A stretch of 64,000 nucleotides of DNA from Piezodorus guildinii (GCA_023052935.1 CM041297.1:100214484-100278483), one strand, 5' to 3'. Numbered from the stretch's first letter, positions 47,170 to 58,655 are shown. Notes: generated by a model not told the origin, from the letters alone. A program made the numbers and translations.

Positions 47170-47400
47170 TTACTGCCATCTTATTATCATTTTACATTTA
47201 ATTTATGTTTGTTTCCATATTGTATTCCTCTCATCATATTATTGTATCTAACGTATTGCATTGGTTGTTATCTTGTTTCTCTTAGCCCTGATGAAGGCCC
47301 ACAATGTAGGCCGAAACGTCGGCACACAATTAAAATAAGTACTACTTGTTAATGTGTGTTTCTTTCTGATGACCGCACCCCCAACCATTATCCTCATCTA
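47170..47400 (+). repeat. Hammerhead-bearing repeat with an intact ribozyme core
   Basis: Contains the best-preserved hammerhead-like motif (see 47285-47323). Flanks TGTGTGTTTCTTTCTGATGA and CCGCACCCCCAACCATTATC recur at 55790-55840, defining a repeat unit. Hammerhead motifs of this short-stem-III type are known from the terminal repeats of Penelope-like retroelements; the link here is by motif only, because no Penelope RT frame is in the window. Confidence 0.65.
47285..47323 (+). ncRNA. Hammerhead ribozyme motif (type I, minimal stem III)
   Basis: GCC | CTGATGA | AGGCC-CACAATGTA-GGCC | GAAAC | GTC | GGC. All conserved core bases are present: CUGAUGA, GAAA and a GUC cleavage site. Stem II is GGCC/GGCC with a 9-nt loop; stem I begins GCC/GGC. 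Stem III is only AC/GU with no loop, so cleavage would need a dimer or co-folding with a second copy, as proposed for Penelope-associated hammerheads. Confidence 0.65.
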
Positions 47401-47780
47401 ATATTCTCAACGCTCAACTAAACTCCATCATTACAAAATCCTTTATGGGATGTAAAGGTACAGATTAAAAAAAAAAAAATATTATTATTATGAGTTTAAA
47501 CCTGTTTTACAATTAGCTGTCTTATTATCTTGTAGATAATTTAATTTGCACCCACTTGATATGAATTCATCAATGATATAATTTAAATATTTAAAGGGTT
47601 TAGTGTCAAGCTAGTCAAAACGATCTGGTTATTTAAAATGTTTATAGTTTTTCGAAATCTCGCTTCTGGAAACAGAAGGTTCTAGGTCCTCATTCAAGAT
47701 TCCAACGTCAACGCTTCTCATTCAAGATTCTTTTAAACTGAATGGTAACTTCTTTTGTCTTTGTTTTCTTTTTAAGTAGA

Positions 47781-48061
47781 GAGCGGCATGGTCTTGTGGA
47801 TAGAGCATTAGGCTACTGTTCTTCGAGACCCAGGTTCGAACCCCGGCTGAGGCAGAATTATTTATTCGGTTATTTCAGCTATGGAGCGACCGAGGGGTAT
47901 GGACAGCTTCTATAAAGTGAGTACCCAAAACTGGAGAAAAAATCTAGCGGCTGAGCGTGTGATTTAGGCCTAACCCCGTAGGCCGTGAAACAATACGATT
48001 ATCTGTATGTACTGAACCCGAGGCTCTTCATGGGTTGTAGAAGAACAATATTTTTTAAAAA
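47781..48061 (+). mobile_element. SINE family A copy
   Basis: GAGCGGCATGGTCTTGTGGA TAGAGC, B box CAGGTTCGAACCCCGGC (intact), AGCGACCGAGGGGTATGG, then a deletion of part of the body, CGGCTGAGCGTGTGATTTAG, and end CTTCATGGGTTGTAGAAG. Confidence 0.85.
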
Positions 48062-48651
48062 GTAATTTCCTCTTCAAAATAACTTGCTTCAGTATGATAA
48101 TAATCTCCGCTCACACTTACGTTGTTATCCTTGATTACATTATTTCAATTCGACATAATTTTTGTTGTTTGTGCATTTGCCCTGTAAAAATTAAATACAT
48201 TTATTATTACTTAATATACATACACGATTTCGAATGGTACTTATATTTTATGACCTTTTTGAACTAAAATAAATAAAAACCAGGCCAAAGAGTTTGTGAG
48301 AGTGTCTCTTAAAACAGTTTTTTTTTCGTTTCTCCAGTAACTAGAAGACTGTAAAACAGATTGCAGTGTACCGTTAAAACGTAAAATGTCTCGAGTGGCT
48401 TCCGAAAAAGTACGCATTTTTTGAAGAAGAAGTAGGTCTAAGAGATAGTGAAAGGGTCTTAGCCTCTTTGGTCTTTCTTTCAGGACACTTTCTATTCTAT
48501 TTACTATTTTATTACCTTTTTATATCATAAAATTGTTTGGGTACTTTCGCATAGCAAACCGCGAACAGGATTTGCAAATCGCAGTTAGATACAGTAAGCT
48601 AATTTGATAAACAGAGCTCATTAGGGGTGGTGTATACTTATGGCTATCTAC

Positions 48652-48722
48652 CTGCGGTGTAGTGACTAGCATAGTAGCCTTCTATGCCCAAGGTCACGGG
48701 TTCAAACCTGGCAGGTGGCCAT
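48652..48722 (+). mobile_element. SINE family B, head only
   Basis: CTGCGGTGTAGTGACTAGCA, TAGCCTTCTATGCCCAAGGT, CACGGGTTCAAACCTGGCAG. The tRNA-like head of family B in plus orientation, with both Pol III boxes, cut off right after the head. It could be mistaken for a tRNA gene. Confidence 0.7.
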
Positions 48723-48747
48723 ATAAACTTTTAATGTAAATAAAAAA

Positions 48748-49905
48748 TATGGTGTGCGCAACACACGACCTTTACCTCTGTTGTTAAAATCAATTTAAGA
48801 TTTTTTAAGTAGACATAGAGATGAAAAAACATCAAAGCTTTATTACATAAAGTTTCGATAGAAACATGCATTTTATTGAATATTCTATTTTATTTTTATC
48901 TACAATTCGTTGGTTTTTGTCGGCTTTTCATCACTCTCCATTAACTCCGTATATATATAATAATTCTAACTATCCGTATAAATAAAATTCCGTGAATTAG
49001 GTAATATGTTTTCTTAAATCTTTAGCTTGCCAACGCTGTATTATACATCTATATTACAATTATTATGTTAAAAAACTCAAAAAATTGCACTAAAAATATT
49101 TTTCCTCTTTTTCCATTAGTTGAATATAGGATTTTTTCAACTTACTTATTTAACCGTTTTTTTTTTTTTAATGCTAACTAGTTGATATGGGTGGTTTTTT
49201 CGAATCTACGAACTTGAAGGAACTTTGAAGGAAGAAAATATTTAAAATATCGTAATTTAAATCTTGACACACTATTTCAATCAGAATGAAACCTACATGA
49301 TATTAAAACCAATCAAATTTCACATCGATATAGCAAGTTTAATCAATATTTTTCATCAATTAAAATATTTTTGTTCTTTCTTCCTTTAGTTGGATATCGA
49401 ATTGGTTTAACTCATATATTTATCCGTTTTTTATCAATACTAATAAAATGATATTGTTTTTTTATGGAATCTACAAAATTAAAGGTACTTTACAGATAGA
49501 AAATTTAAAATATCGACATTTAAGCCATGTCAGACTATTTCAAACGGAATGAAACCTTCATGATATTAACGTCCATTAAATATTACACTAATATAGCGAG
49601 TTTAATCAAAATCGTTAGTGCCATTTTTGAGAAATGGTAAAAAGGTGCAAAATGCATGGTATAAAGTGGCGCTTCTGGTTGGCTGATTTTCTGAAAAAGT
49701 TGTTATAACATCTCGGGCATATATATGTCTCAAATATGAAATTTCAGTTTCGTACGACACGCATTTGTTCATTTCGTTATTATTTTTTGGACTCAGGAGA
49801 CCCTAAAACGTGTATTTCCGGTGAAAACTGGAATTCAAAAATTTTCACGATCGCAATACTTTCTCTTACTAAATATTACATACATAGGTAAGTAAAAGGA
49901 AATAT
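48748..49905 (+). repeat. Family C repeat, copy 7, with internal duplication
   Basis: Left GGTGTGCGCAACACACGACC, right CATAGGTAAGTAAAAGG. The segment beginning TTTAGTTGGATATCGAATTG (about 49386 on) repeats, with divergence, the one beginning at about 49118, so part of the unit is duplicated in tandem. Confidence 0.65.
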
Positions 49906-50323
49906 CCTTATTTATGCTGTCCTTCAGAGAGGGCGTAAAAAGTTGACAGTACGTAGAACATTTCAAAGAAAGTTTGTCAATTAATTTGGTTTTTCAAAAA
50001 GTTCATTGCGAAACCTCGAAAATATTATTCTTTAATAGCAACATTTCATATAAATTTAGTGTTGTATGTGTAATTGTTTTTGCGAGACGTAGTCTCAATA
50101 AAGTATATCAGTCATAGGGTTTCGATGGACTTACTATTTGTGTGTGAGTCTATGTTGGGTTGGGCGATAAATTTGATGGCTGCAAGTGAATATTGACCAC
50201 AACGCTGTATATGTATGCATATAAAAAAACAGTATTTCCTGGCCAATAAATGTATCAAAAGGTCTTTTGAAATAGTGAGGATGAAAATTTTCTTTTCATT
50301 AACGCTGTGCCGTTTGTACATTT

Positions 50324-50612
50324 CGTTTGTTTGTTTGTTCATTTAACGCCACATTATGCTACTGTGGCTAATCGGACGATGCTACGGTGGGAATCCTAAA
50401 TTTTGCCTATTCAGGTTTAATTAGGATAGGGATCTTTAATGAGTACCTGTCATTGCACAGGCTCGGGACCACTTCCTTACGTCTCCTCCGAAGGATGGCA
50501 TATTTAAGGATTTTTCACTCCAATTAAAAAAATCCTGCGACAACGTGAGGGTTTGAACCCGTGACCTCTGGCATAGAAGGCTGTTATGCTAGCCCCCCTG
50601 CTACAGGTGATC
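50324..50612 (-). mobile_element. SINE family B, full-length with target duplication
   Basis: GTTTGTTTGTTTGTTCATTT tail side; GTGGCTAATCGGACGATGCT; AGGGTTTGAACCCGTGACCT (B box reversed); CTGCTACAGGTGATC. A 14-bp direct repeat CCGTTTGTACATTT at 50310-50323 and 50613-50626 bounds it. Confidence 0.9.
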
Positions 50613-51177
50613 CCGTTTGTACATTTTTATTTTTAAAATGTTTGTAAAAAAAGTATGTAAAAATGTTTGTACATTTTTTTTTTCTCAGGATTATTTTGTT
50701 ATGTTTATTGAGGCTCTATTGGGAATATGATATACTTTAAAAATATATATATATATTTTTTTTTTTGTCTAATCCTTCAAATTTATTACATAGAATAATA
50801 AAGTATTTAGGAATATATAAATAAGCTATGAATTATATATTAAAACATTAATTTTTAATACATACATTTCATTGGCCATCTTCGAATTCATTTGGTGTTT
50901 TGTTTATTTTTGTAAGTGATATTTTTCCTGTCTGTTAAAATCATCCCAATGATATCAAAATATTAGTATTAATAAATATATTAATTCTCATTATTATTAA
51001 TATTTAAATACAAAAATCGTCATTTGTACATTATTTACTTTGTAGATAATGCAGTTATTTTTTAAATTTAACTGTCTAAACAAAAAAAAAAAAAATGTGG
51101 AACATGTGTTTCGGGATATGGATTTTTCGAATCACCAAACTAGAAAACAAAAAAAAAATGTTAAAAAACATTGAACA

Positions 51178-51681
51178 GTAGAGCTTTGGGGCTCTACTAA
51201 ACCATCAAATTCTTCCCGTATCCAATCCCTACAATCCAAAATCCTTCCTAAAATCCTCAATGCTCCTTTTTTTGTAACTAATAAACTGATCCACAAAGAC
51301 CTTAATATTCCGTATGTTGCTGATTTGGCCCGATCTAGATGCCATTCCTTTCATCATCATAAAAATAAATAAAATCACAAAAATCATTCATAAAGACCTC
51401 CATGTTACGTATGCAGCTGATTTGGCCTGTACCAGGTATCATTTCTTCCATGACAAACTCCATTCCCACCCTAATCCTTTAGTTTCAATCCTTTCTTCCT
51501 CTTCATTTCCCGACAATCCTCCGAGGCGTCTGAAAATTGAGATGACCCCGAGACCTTCTAGTTTAGAATAGTTACAGGAGTGCTACCATTGGTTCAAGTC
51601 TACAAGTCTTTTTCATGTCATTTTTCTTATATCATATTTACTTGTAAATTTCAATAAATTATGTTTAAAAAAAACAAGAAA
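51178..51681 (+). mobile_element. Jockey-like LINE 3' fragment with internal duplication and target duplication
   Basis: It starts inside ORF2 (WGSTKPSNSSRIQSLQSKIL-like) and ends GTAAATTTCAATAAATTATG plus an A-rich tail. Flanked by AAAAAACATTGAACA at 51163-51177 and 51682-51696. Inside, the HKDL-(I/V)-YVADLA-(T/S)R-H-F segment is present twice, at about 51292-51352 and 51386-51450, joined through an AAAAATAAATAAAATC patch. Confidence 0.85.
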
Positions 51682-51789
51682 AAAAAACATTGAACAAACT
51701 CCCAGTAAAGGCTAAAGGTATACCTGTATGAAATAATACTAACACAATTTGATTGTGAGGAAATGGACTACTTTTTAAATAGTATTACG

Positions 51790-52520
51790 TAACTTCCCTA
51801 GATATTTTCACTTTGTTAAATTGTGGCATACTATTTATGGCTGTAAGAAATCGATTTTAGGCCAATATGTTGAAAGGAAAATTATGGCAGATATGGACCT
51901 AAGAATAATCAGTTCTTTAGTCTTGGAAATAGACTATTTAATATTTATTTATGCATTTATTTCTTGGTTAATTATTTTCAATAATGAATCTTTGTAATCG
52001 ACCAAAAGAAAATTACCTCCTATCAAAATTGGAGGGCTTACGTTTCAAGAATACGTAGAATCCAAAAAACGAATAAAAAAATCCGTTTGGCCACCGTCTT
52101 CCGTCCGCCTACTGGACACAACTGGACCATTTTTATTTATTTTTTTATATTCGCCACAAAACTACTAGGAGATATAAGAATGATCCTAACACCTAGATGT
52201 TGATATCAACTGGTTATTTTTAAAATGGCCACTGATTAACCGTGGTTTAAACCGATTAAATTCGATGAGGAATTATATTTCCTACAAAACGAAATAATAA
52301 TCATTGAAATCCGTTCAGAAATAACAGAAGTGTAGCGTTTTGAAGTTAGCATTGGTGATGGACCATTTTATGCCATTTTGCTTTGCATTATTTATTGCTT
52401 TTCATATTGGTTAACTTTCTACAAATAGCTTAAACGATATGCCCCAATATAATTATTTGGAAATAATAAACCATTGTGTAATCATTTACTGCGTTTTTAA
52501 ATGTTTACCCCCATCATTAT
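51790..52520 (-). repeat. Family D repeat, minus-strand copy
   Basis: Reverse of the 7800-8470 and 40600-40810 blocks: AGGGCTTACGTTTCAAGAAT, AACGAATAAAAAAATCCGTT, ACTACTAGGAGATATAAGAA, GATCCTAACACCTAGATGTT, AATAATAAACCATTGTGTAA. Non-coding. Confidence 0.55.
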
Positions 52521-53304
52521 TCAACGGAAAAATTACAATGAATATGTATAGAGGGTAGCGAAATTCTTAGCTTTGTCCGGAAGCATGCATATTTATGTTT
52601 GTTTTTTTTTCCAATCCTTCAATTTATTATTTTAAAAAATACAGAAATATGTATACATGAATAACAGTGGTTCTTTAAAACAGCAATTACGTTTATTTAT
52701 GCAATTTTGGTGTTCTACCAATCTTGATAAGTAATAACTCAAACTTTGTTTAATTATTAAAGCTTAATATAGAATACAATAAACTAGAATAATTAAACTG
52801 ATTTGAAATATGTTTAAATGAAGAAAATATGTCATAATAAAAAATTATCATATATGTAATAATAGAAGTCCGTACGATAGGTTTTTAAAATTACTTCTGT
52901 AATTCTTTTTTGAATGTTTAACTTTAATTGGTTCTTGTCCCATTAGCAACCGTGTAACGTGTTTAATCAACATGGACACTATATCTAAGATAACTATTAT
53001 TTCATAACCCTTTTCACACCTAGGTGACTGACATTTCATTTAGTTCCTTTTATGACTAACAGAAATCTCGCGGCAGTCCACTGTGAAATTGTGTTATTAA
53101 AATTGTATGATGAACGTAAGTTTATGATAGTTGCTGCAACCTTCTAGAGGATTGCATATGCAGTTTGTGGTTTCATGCTATTTATATTTAAAAAGGTCGG
53201 GAAACTTGCAGTAAAACCAAGCAGGTGACATCAGGTTGTTGCACTTGCTATGGCAAAATGCTATGCTTATAGCTCTTTGAATACATTGACGGCATAATCC
53301 GACC

Positions 53305-53310
<6 letters not shown>

Positions 53311-53349
<39 letters not shown>
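53311..53349. repeat. (TA)n microsatellite
   Basis: About 19 TA units directly abutting the poly(T) start of the minus-strand jockey-like fragment; possibly grown from the insertion site. Confidence 0.95.
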
Positions 53350-53366
<17 letters not shown>

Positions 53367-54063
53367 TTAATTATCATTTATTGAAATTTACAACTGTAAT
53401 TCATAATACAACGAGTAAATATGATAAAAAAATAAACAAAATTACATGAAATAGACTTGAAGAAGAACTATCTGATGGTAGCACATCTGTAGCTATTCTA
53501 AACCAGAAGTTCTCGTGGCCATTTTTTTTAGACACCTCGGAGGATCGAAAGTAAGGTGACAAAGTAAGGAGCGCTGAGAATGGGTTTTGGATTGTAAGGA
53601 TTGGATCAGGGAAGAATTCGAGGGTTTGTAGAGCTCCAAAGCTCAACTCCGTAGTTCCATATAGGCCTTATGATAGTCATGTAGAGTAGTCTTTTGTAGT
53701 ACATTGGAAGGTTAGAGCGTTTGTCAAGTACGTGTTGAAGTAATCGAAAGGGCGAGCAGTTTCTTGTCGTTCCAGTCGTGTGCGGATTCCATGTGAGGCG
53801 TCTGTCAAGCAGGAGTCCTAGATAGCGGATCTGTTCGACCGGGACAAGTAGAATATTATTAAAGGACACTGTAGGGCAGGATGGTGGGATTTGTCTGAAT
53901 TCATTTTAATTCTCCAATTCTGACACTATACCTGAAGGTCTCTGATATGGGACTGTAGGGTTTGAGAGGCAATAGTAAGATCGTTATTGACTAATAACAC
54001 ACAAGTGTCATCAGCTTACGTAGAAAGGAAAGTGTTAGGATAGGGGGATGTCAGCTGTATAGA
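53350..54063 (-). mobile_element. Jockey-like LINE 3' fragment with deletions
   Basis: Minus strand: T run 53350-53368 = poly(A); the UTR AATTTACAACTGTAATTC is shared with 45344 on. The coding remains are SFNNILLVPVEQIRYLGLLL, DRRLTWNPHTTGTTRN and RPIWNYGVELWSST, with a deletion of most of the C-terminal region around 53540 and frame breaks. Confidence 0.85.
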
Positions 54064-54217
54064 CTATTAAGAATTAATATTAAGTTAAATATTTAGGACG
54101 AAATTTTTTTTTCTAAAACCTTGACAAAATATGAGGCCTTGAGGGTGGTATTTTTCGGCTAGCTATTATTTTTTGGCTCTATTAAGTCAATGATAATTAT
54201 TTAAAAAAACAAACAAA

Positions 54218-54345
54218 AAAAACTGGTGCTTGCAACACACGACTTTCACTTACCTTCGCTGTCAAAATCGGTTTAAATATTATTAAATACAGTTAAATGA
54301 TACAGAGATGAAAAATGGTTAAAAAAAAAAAAAAAAATTAAGATA
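54218..54345 (+). repeat. Family C repeat, left-end fragment
   Basis: ACTGGTGCTTGCAACACACG, ACTTTCACTTACCTTCGCTG, CAAAATCGGTTTAAATATT, ending in a poly(A)-like run. Only the left 130 bp survive, ending against the Helitron-like element. Confidence 0.65.
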
Positions 54346-54350
54346 TATAA

Positions 54351-54858
54351 TTAGCTGGTGCCCGCGACTTCGTTTGCGTCAATTTCTGTTAGGTCGCTAT
54401 TAAGAAGTTTTTTAAAGAATATATTTTAAATTACTTCCGCGTAAATGATATTTTTAGTTTTATTTTCTTGTGGCAGAAGAACATACTGATTTTCTCCGCA
54501 ACCCGATCTTGACAACGCGACGTATGAAAGTGTGAAAAGCCGTCCATCAAATCGATCTCTGTTGATTTATTAATTATTATATGGACGAATTAACTGGAAA
54601 TTGAATACTTTTAAAATTAAAAGGTAAATCATTTGGAATCATTGGGATGCGTCGTTAATTTTCCCGGGTTTTTTTTTTCAGGATTTCCACTGATTCTTCA
54701 CTCCTATTGGTCGCAGCGTGATGTTATATAGCTTAAAGCCTTCCTCGATAAATGGACTATCCAAACAAAAATACTTTTTCAATTCGAACCAGTAGTTTCT
54801 CTGATTGGCACGTTAAAACAAACAAACAAACTCTTCAGCTTTATAATATTAGTATAGA
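54351..54858 (-). mobile_element. Helitron-like (Helentron-type) non-autonomous element
   Basis: On the minus strand: begins TCTATACTAATATTATAAAG after an A, then GAAGAGTTTGTTTGTTTG, ACTACTGGTTCGAATTG, GCTATATAACATCACGCTGC, and ends GCGAAGTCGCGGGCACCAGC-TAA before a T. This is the layout of the widespread insect Helentron-type sequences; the canonical CTAG terminus is here CTAA. GC-rich terminal region, no Rep/helicase. Confidence 0.75.
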
Positions 54859-55064
54859 TTAGGTAGTTAACCATGCATCTGGCTCCTGGACTACCTGGTT
54901 ATGTGCTTACATCTCGAAGCTATTACTTACCATCAAATATTATTTTTATATTTCTATAGTAGAACATGACAATTTCTATCGATAGCACTCATAACATTAA
55001 CAAAAGTACAACTTGGAAAATATTTTTAAGCATGGGAAATATTTTTAAAACAAGTTACAAAAGA

Positions 55065-55270
55065 ACGGTTACTCCGCAGAGCGTGATGCGCCCCTCACCT
55101 AGATCTTTTGTGACGTCCGTTACCTTTTTTCACGGAAGTCCGCTAGTCCGATGACAATGAGAGACGGGTGTTCCTCGACGTATCTAGGCTACGGGGGAAA
55201 TCCTATCGCGGCTAAGAACATACCTTCCTGGAGATCATCCTCAGTGTCTTGACCGTAGATATCGCCAACA
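55065..55270. other. Unassigned GC-rich island
   Basis: GCAGAGCGTGATGCGCCCCT, CGACGTATCTAGGCTACGGG and GGAGATCATCCTCAGTGTCT lie in a segment near 50% GC in surroundings near 25-30%. The minus strand holds short open pieces (EYVGDIYGQDTEDDLQEGMF; PRYVEEHPSLIVIGLADF) separated by a stop. I recognise no family. It may be a gene relic or retroelement fragment. Confidence 0.35.
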
Positions 55271-55734
55271 TATTCGAAACTTGTAAATAGGTACCTCGCA
55301 AAAATTCAATTAAAGTATGAAAAATGTAAAATGATACACTTGGAAATGCCTGAGGTCTGAAGAATGGTGTTACAAAATACATATTTTGAAAGTTCTTTTG
55401 ATAAAGGTCTGAAACACAGGAAATACATCCTGTTTTTTAATATCTTGATTAATCTCCTTATTCCTAAAATATAAAATTGCAGCAGTGTTGATCTATTTAA
55501 GGACTAGTTCATGATCGACTCATAGTTTAGCTTATTTTATTGAGACGATGATTTGCAATAGCAATTTACTGGATTCTTTTTTAAATAAAAATTTATAATT
55601 TTAAATTTATATATAAATAATTTGAATTGTTGAAAGGTTTTCAGTATAACATGAAATTAAATTAAAAATTAATTTTTCTAAGTACCTTTTAAAAAAGAAG
55701 TGTCTAATGAAGACTTCTTTAGACACCGTCTCAG

Positions 55735-55840
55735 AGTCACCCTGATGAAGGCCTACACCCTAAACGTCGCCACACAATTACAATAAGTACTTCTTTTTAA
55801 TGTGTGTTTCTTTCTGATGACCGCACCCCCAACCATTTTA
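55735..55840 (+). repeat. Hammerhead-type repeat, core broken
   Basis: CCTGATGAAGGCCTACACCC then TAAACGTCGCCACACAAT. CTGATGA and GTC remain, but the right arm of stem II and GAAAC are changed to CCCTAAAC. The downstream sequence is the same as after the intact copy at 47285. Confidence 0.7.
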
Positions 55841-56170
55841 CTCATCTAATATTTTAAAATAGTCATTATTTATTTCTTCCTTCAATACAGATTCTATAGT
55901 TTACAAAGAAGGTTAATTTAAAATATCCCAACCTACTATAAACCAAGCATTCCTAAATACTTGCTAACTACATACCAAAATATATACTCTCGAACTATAC
56001 AGAAGATTATATATGTACAATGAATGCATTTCTAGTTTCCATAATGGATTTGACACAAAAACCAGGATCAGGTGCGGGGTGTCCTTACAATTGCGCCTCC
56101 TGAAAAAACAACAACATTATATCATTCCTTCAACGTTATTTTACAATAAATAATTTTAATCTAATAAACT

Positions 56171-57336
56171 GTTTGGGTTCCGTACTTCCCACTCCACCAT
56201 CCAGCAATGTCACCGTGTGGTGGATGTGGTCTCGTCTGCATTGGAGCGTGGATTTTACTGCACGGGAGCCTTTCTCGACGTAGAACCGGCCTTCGATCGA
56301 GTCTGGCACCCAGGACTGCTGTATAAACTTCGTAAATTCCTTCCTCCAACATACTTTCTAATCATTCAGTCCTACCTCTCCGACAGATCCTTCAAAATAA
56401 ACCACAATCGTTCCTATTCATCTCTTTTTACCCAGTCTGCTGGTGTTTCTCAGGGCAGCATTCTGGGACCCATCCTTTACACAGTTTATACAGCTGATAT
56501 CCCAACCCATCGTAGCACATTCCTTTCTACCTATGCCGATGACACTTGCGTGCTATCAGTTCATAATGATCCTAGTATTGCCTCTCAAACTTTCCAATCC
56601 CACATCAGAGACCTTGAGGTATGGTGTCAGAATTGGAGAATTAAAATCAATTCCAATAAATCCCATCAAATTACCTTTACCCTTCGTCGAAAACCTATGA
56701 CATCCTGCCCTATAGTTTCCTTTAATTATATTCCGCTTGTCCCGGTTGAACAGATCCGCTATTTAGGACTCCTGCTTGACAAACGTCTTACATGGAATCC
56801 GTATACAAGACTGAAAACACTTATCCAACACTTCCTAGACAGACGCTCTAACCTTTCACTTAACTACAAAAGACTCATTTACATGACAATCGTATGGCCT
56901 ATCTGGACCTACGGAGTTGACCTATGGGGCTCTACTAAACCATCCAATTCTTCCCGTATCCAATCCTTACAATCCAAAATCTTTCGTAAAACCCTCAACG
57001 CTCTTTACTTTGTCACGAATAAAATCATTCATAAAGATCTCCATGTTCCGTATGTAGCTGATTTGGCCTGTACCAGGTATCATTCCTTCCATGACAAACT
57101 CCACTCCCACTCTAATCCACTAGTTTCAATCCTTGATTCCTCTACAATTCCTGATAATCCACCGAGGCGTCTGAAGAGAAGATGGCCTCGAGACCTTCTT
57201 GCTTAGATTGATTACTAGTGCTGCCAATGGACAGTTTCTCTTCACGTTTTTCATGTACATATCTTTTATCAGCATATTTACTTGATGTATTGTAGTATAA
57301 AGTTGTAAATTTCAATAAAATATAATAAAAAAATCG
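56171..57336 (+). mobile_element. Jockey-like LINE, longest copy, 5'-truncated
   Basis: Starts in ORF2 at FGFRTSHSTIQQCHRVVD and runs to the stop at 57204-57206 and a 3' UTR ending GTTGTAAATTTCAATAAAAT and an A-rich tail. AATAAACT at 56163-56170 and 57337-57344 is a probable short target duplication. Close in sequence to 45311-46365 but in the opposite orientation. Confidence 0.9.
56174..57206 (+). CDS. Jockey-like reverse transcriptase, N-terminally truncated
   Basis: About 343 codons. Motif A GAFLDVEPAFDRVWH (the usual ...AFDRVWH, D present), RT segment LLYKLRKFLPPTYFLIIQSY, motif B SAGVSQGSILGPILYTVYTA, motif C STYADDTCVLS, then GLLLDKRLTWNPYTRLK, IWTYGVDLWGSTKPSN, ALYFVTNKIIHKDLHVPYVA and the terminus RRLKRRWPRDLLA. 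Compared with the 45457 copy, residues between TRLK and the LLQHLLDRR block are lost in frame (RLKTLIQHFLDRR). The catalytic aspartates are intact. Lacks endonuclease and ORF1. Confidence 0.92.
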
Positions 57337-57379
57337 AATAAACTCATTCGGGTATAAAATAATAAACATTAAACAGTAT

Positions 57380-58230
57380 AAGTTCTAAAATAGGATCAAT
57401 TGTTCTGGGGCATTGCAGTTAAGTTGCAGTTCGGTTACAAATCAGGTCTATTCACAATTCGTTTCTCTTTTTCTCAGCCTGCAACGGTTTAGAAAAAATA
57501 TTAAATAGCATGCAATTGTTTAGAAAATTAAATTAAAATCAATGATTTATTGGCTATGCCTTCAGTTATTAACAACAGAAAGACAGAATTTATTATTTAA
57601 AAAAATGTTTTTATCGACAATAATCCAACCTTTATATTTGAGGGGCGAAAGAATTAGGGTTGTAAGAACAAATTCAAAACATGTTTAATCAATAATGGGT
57701 AAATATTCAACTGAGTATGTACGCATACTTTGACTATGAGAAATAGCATTTCTAAATGATATGTGATCCTATGTTTTTGGATAAACAAATTATAATGAGG
57801 AGAAGACGGCTGGACCCCGAATTATCTTCTCCACGATATCTACATACAATCAACTATCTCACATCATTAACAAATGATAATTTTTGATGATTTTGGATGT
57901 TCTGATAAATTTAATATATTCAATTATTAATTGTAAATTAATTTCACACGCATGATCTAGTGAGAATGACGCAAGGAAAGTTCGCTGTATCTTAGAAATG
58001 CATTTCTCAAGAAATGGGATGTGACAGTAACATATGAGGACTTTTTGAAATTGAGGACAAAGTTCGCCGAGTTCGTAGCACTATTAAACCATGTTCTGCA
58101 AGCAAAGCTCTGCTAATATTGAGGGTTTCATGCCAGAAAGGTTATTTTATTCAAGGTAAGACACTCCAAAAATGTACATATTTTGTTAATTTTATTATAA
58201 TTTGATTTGTTTGGGTGAATAAATCTATTG
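57380..58230. other. No gene recognised
   Basis: AT-rich, with stops in all frames. A slightly GC-richer patch, 57950-58140, shows no motif. Confidence 0.5.
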
Positions 58231-58239
58231 CTAGGTTCT

Positions 58240-58345
58240 TTTAAATAAAATGATCCATTTTCACCAACACTTCTTTTCCTTTTTTTTTTTCTTCCTACGT
58301 TTCGGCCTTTGCCATTTTCAGGTCTAACGACATTATTTATTTTAA
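58240..58345 (-). repeat. Degenerate hammerhead-type repeat
   Basis: The minus strand reads CCTGAAAATGGCAAAGGCC then GAAACGTAGG. The 3' half of the core (GAAACGTA) is kept, while CTGATGA has become CTGAAAA. Confidence 0.5.
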
Positions 58346-58478
58346 AATTAAAAGATAATCAACATTAGTTTTTGCATTGTTATAACACATTTTACATACC
58401 TTTAATCATGTACTAAGATCGTTATAATTTCAAAAATATACCAATAACAATTAAAGTAATGTTTTTTATATACATTGT

Positions 58479-58617
58479 TTCGTTTACTACTCCACCTAAT
58501 TAATAATTAACACACATATGTATATATTATATACATACTAATACATATATTATATATAATATACACACACATACACATACATTGTTTCGTTTACTACTCA
58601 CTAATTATAATTAACAA

Positions 58618-58655
<38 letters not shown>

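Noticed and set aside
48652..48722. Candidate tRNA gene
   Set aside because: It matches the head of the family B SINE and lacks a paired acceptor stem.
55700..55730. Short hairpin GTGTCTAA...TTAGACAC as a terminator or structured RNA
   Set aside because: Only 8 bp in AT-rich sequence, with no associated transcript unit.
56161..56352. Minus-strand 63-codon frame
   Set aside because: Antisense to the jockey-like RT frame; a shadow.
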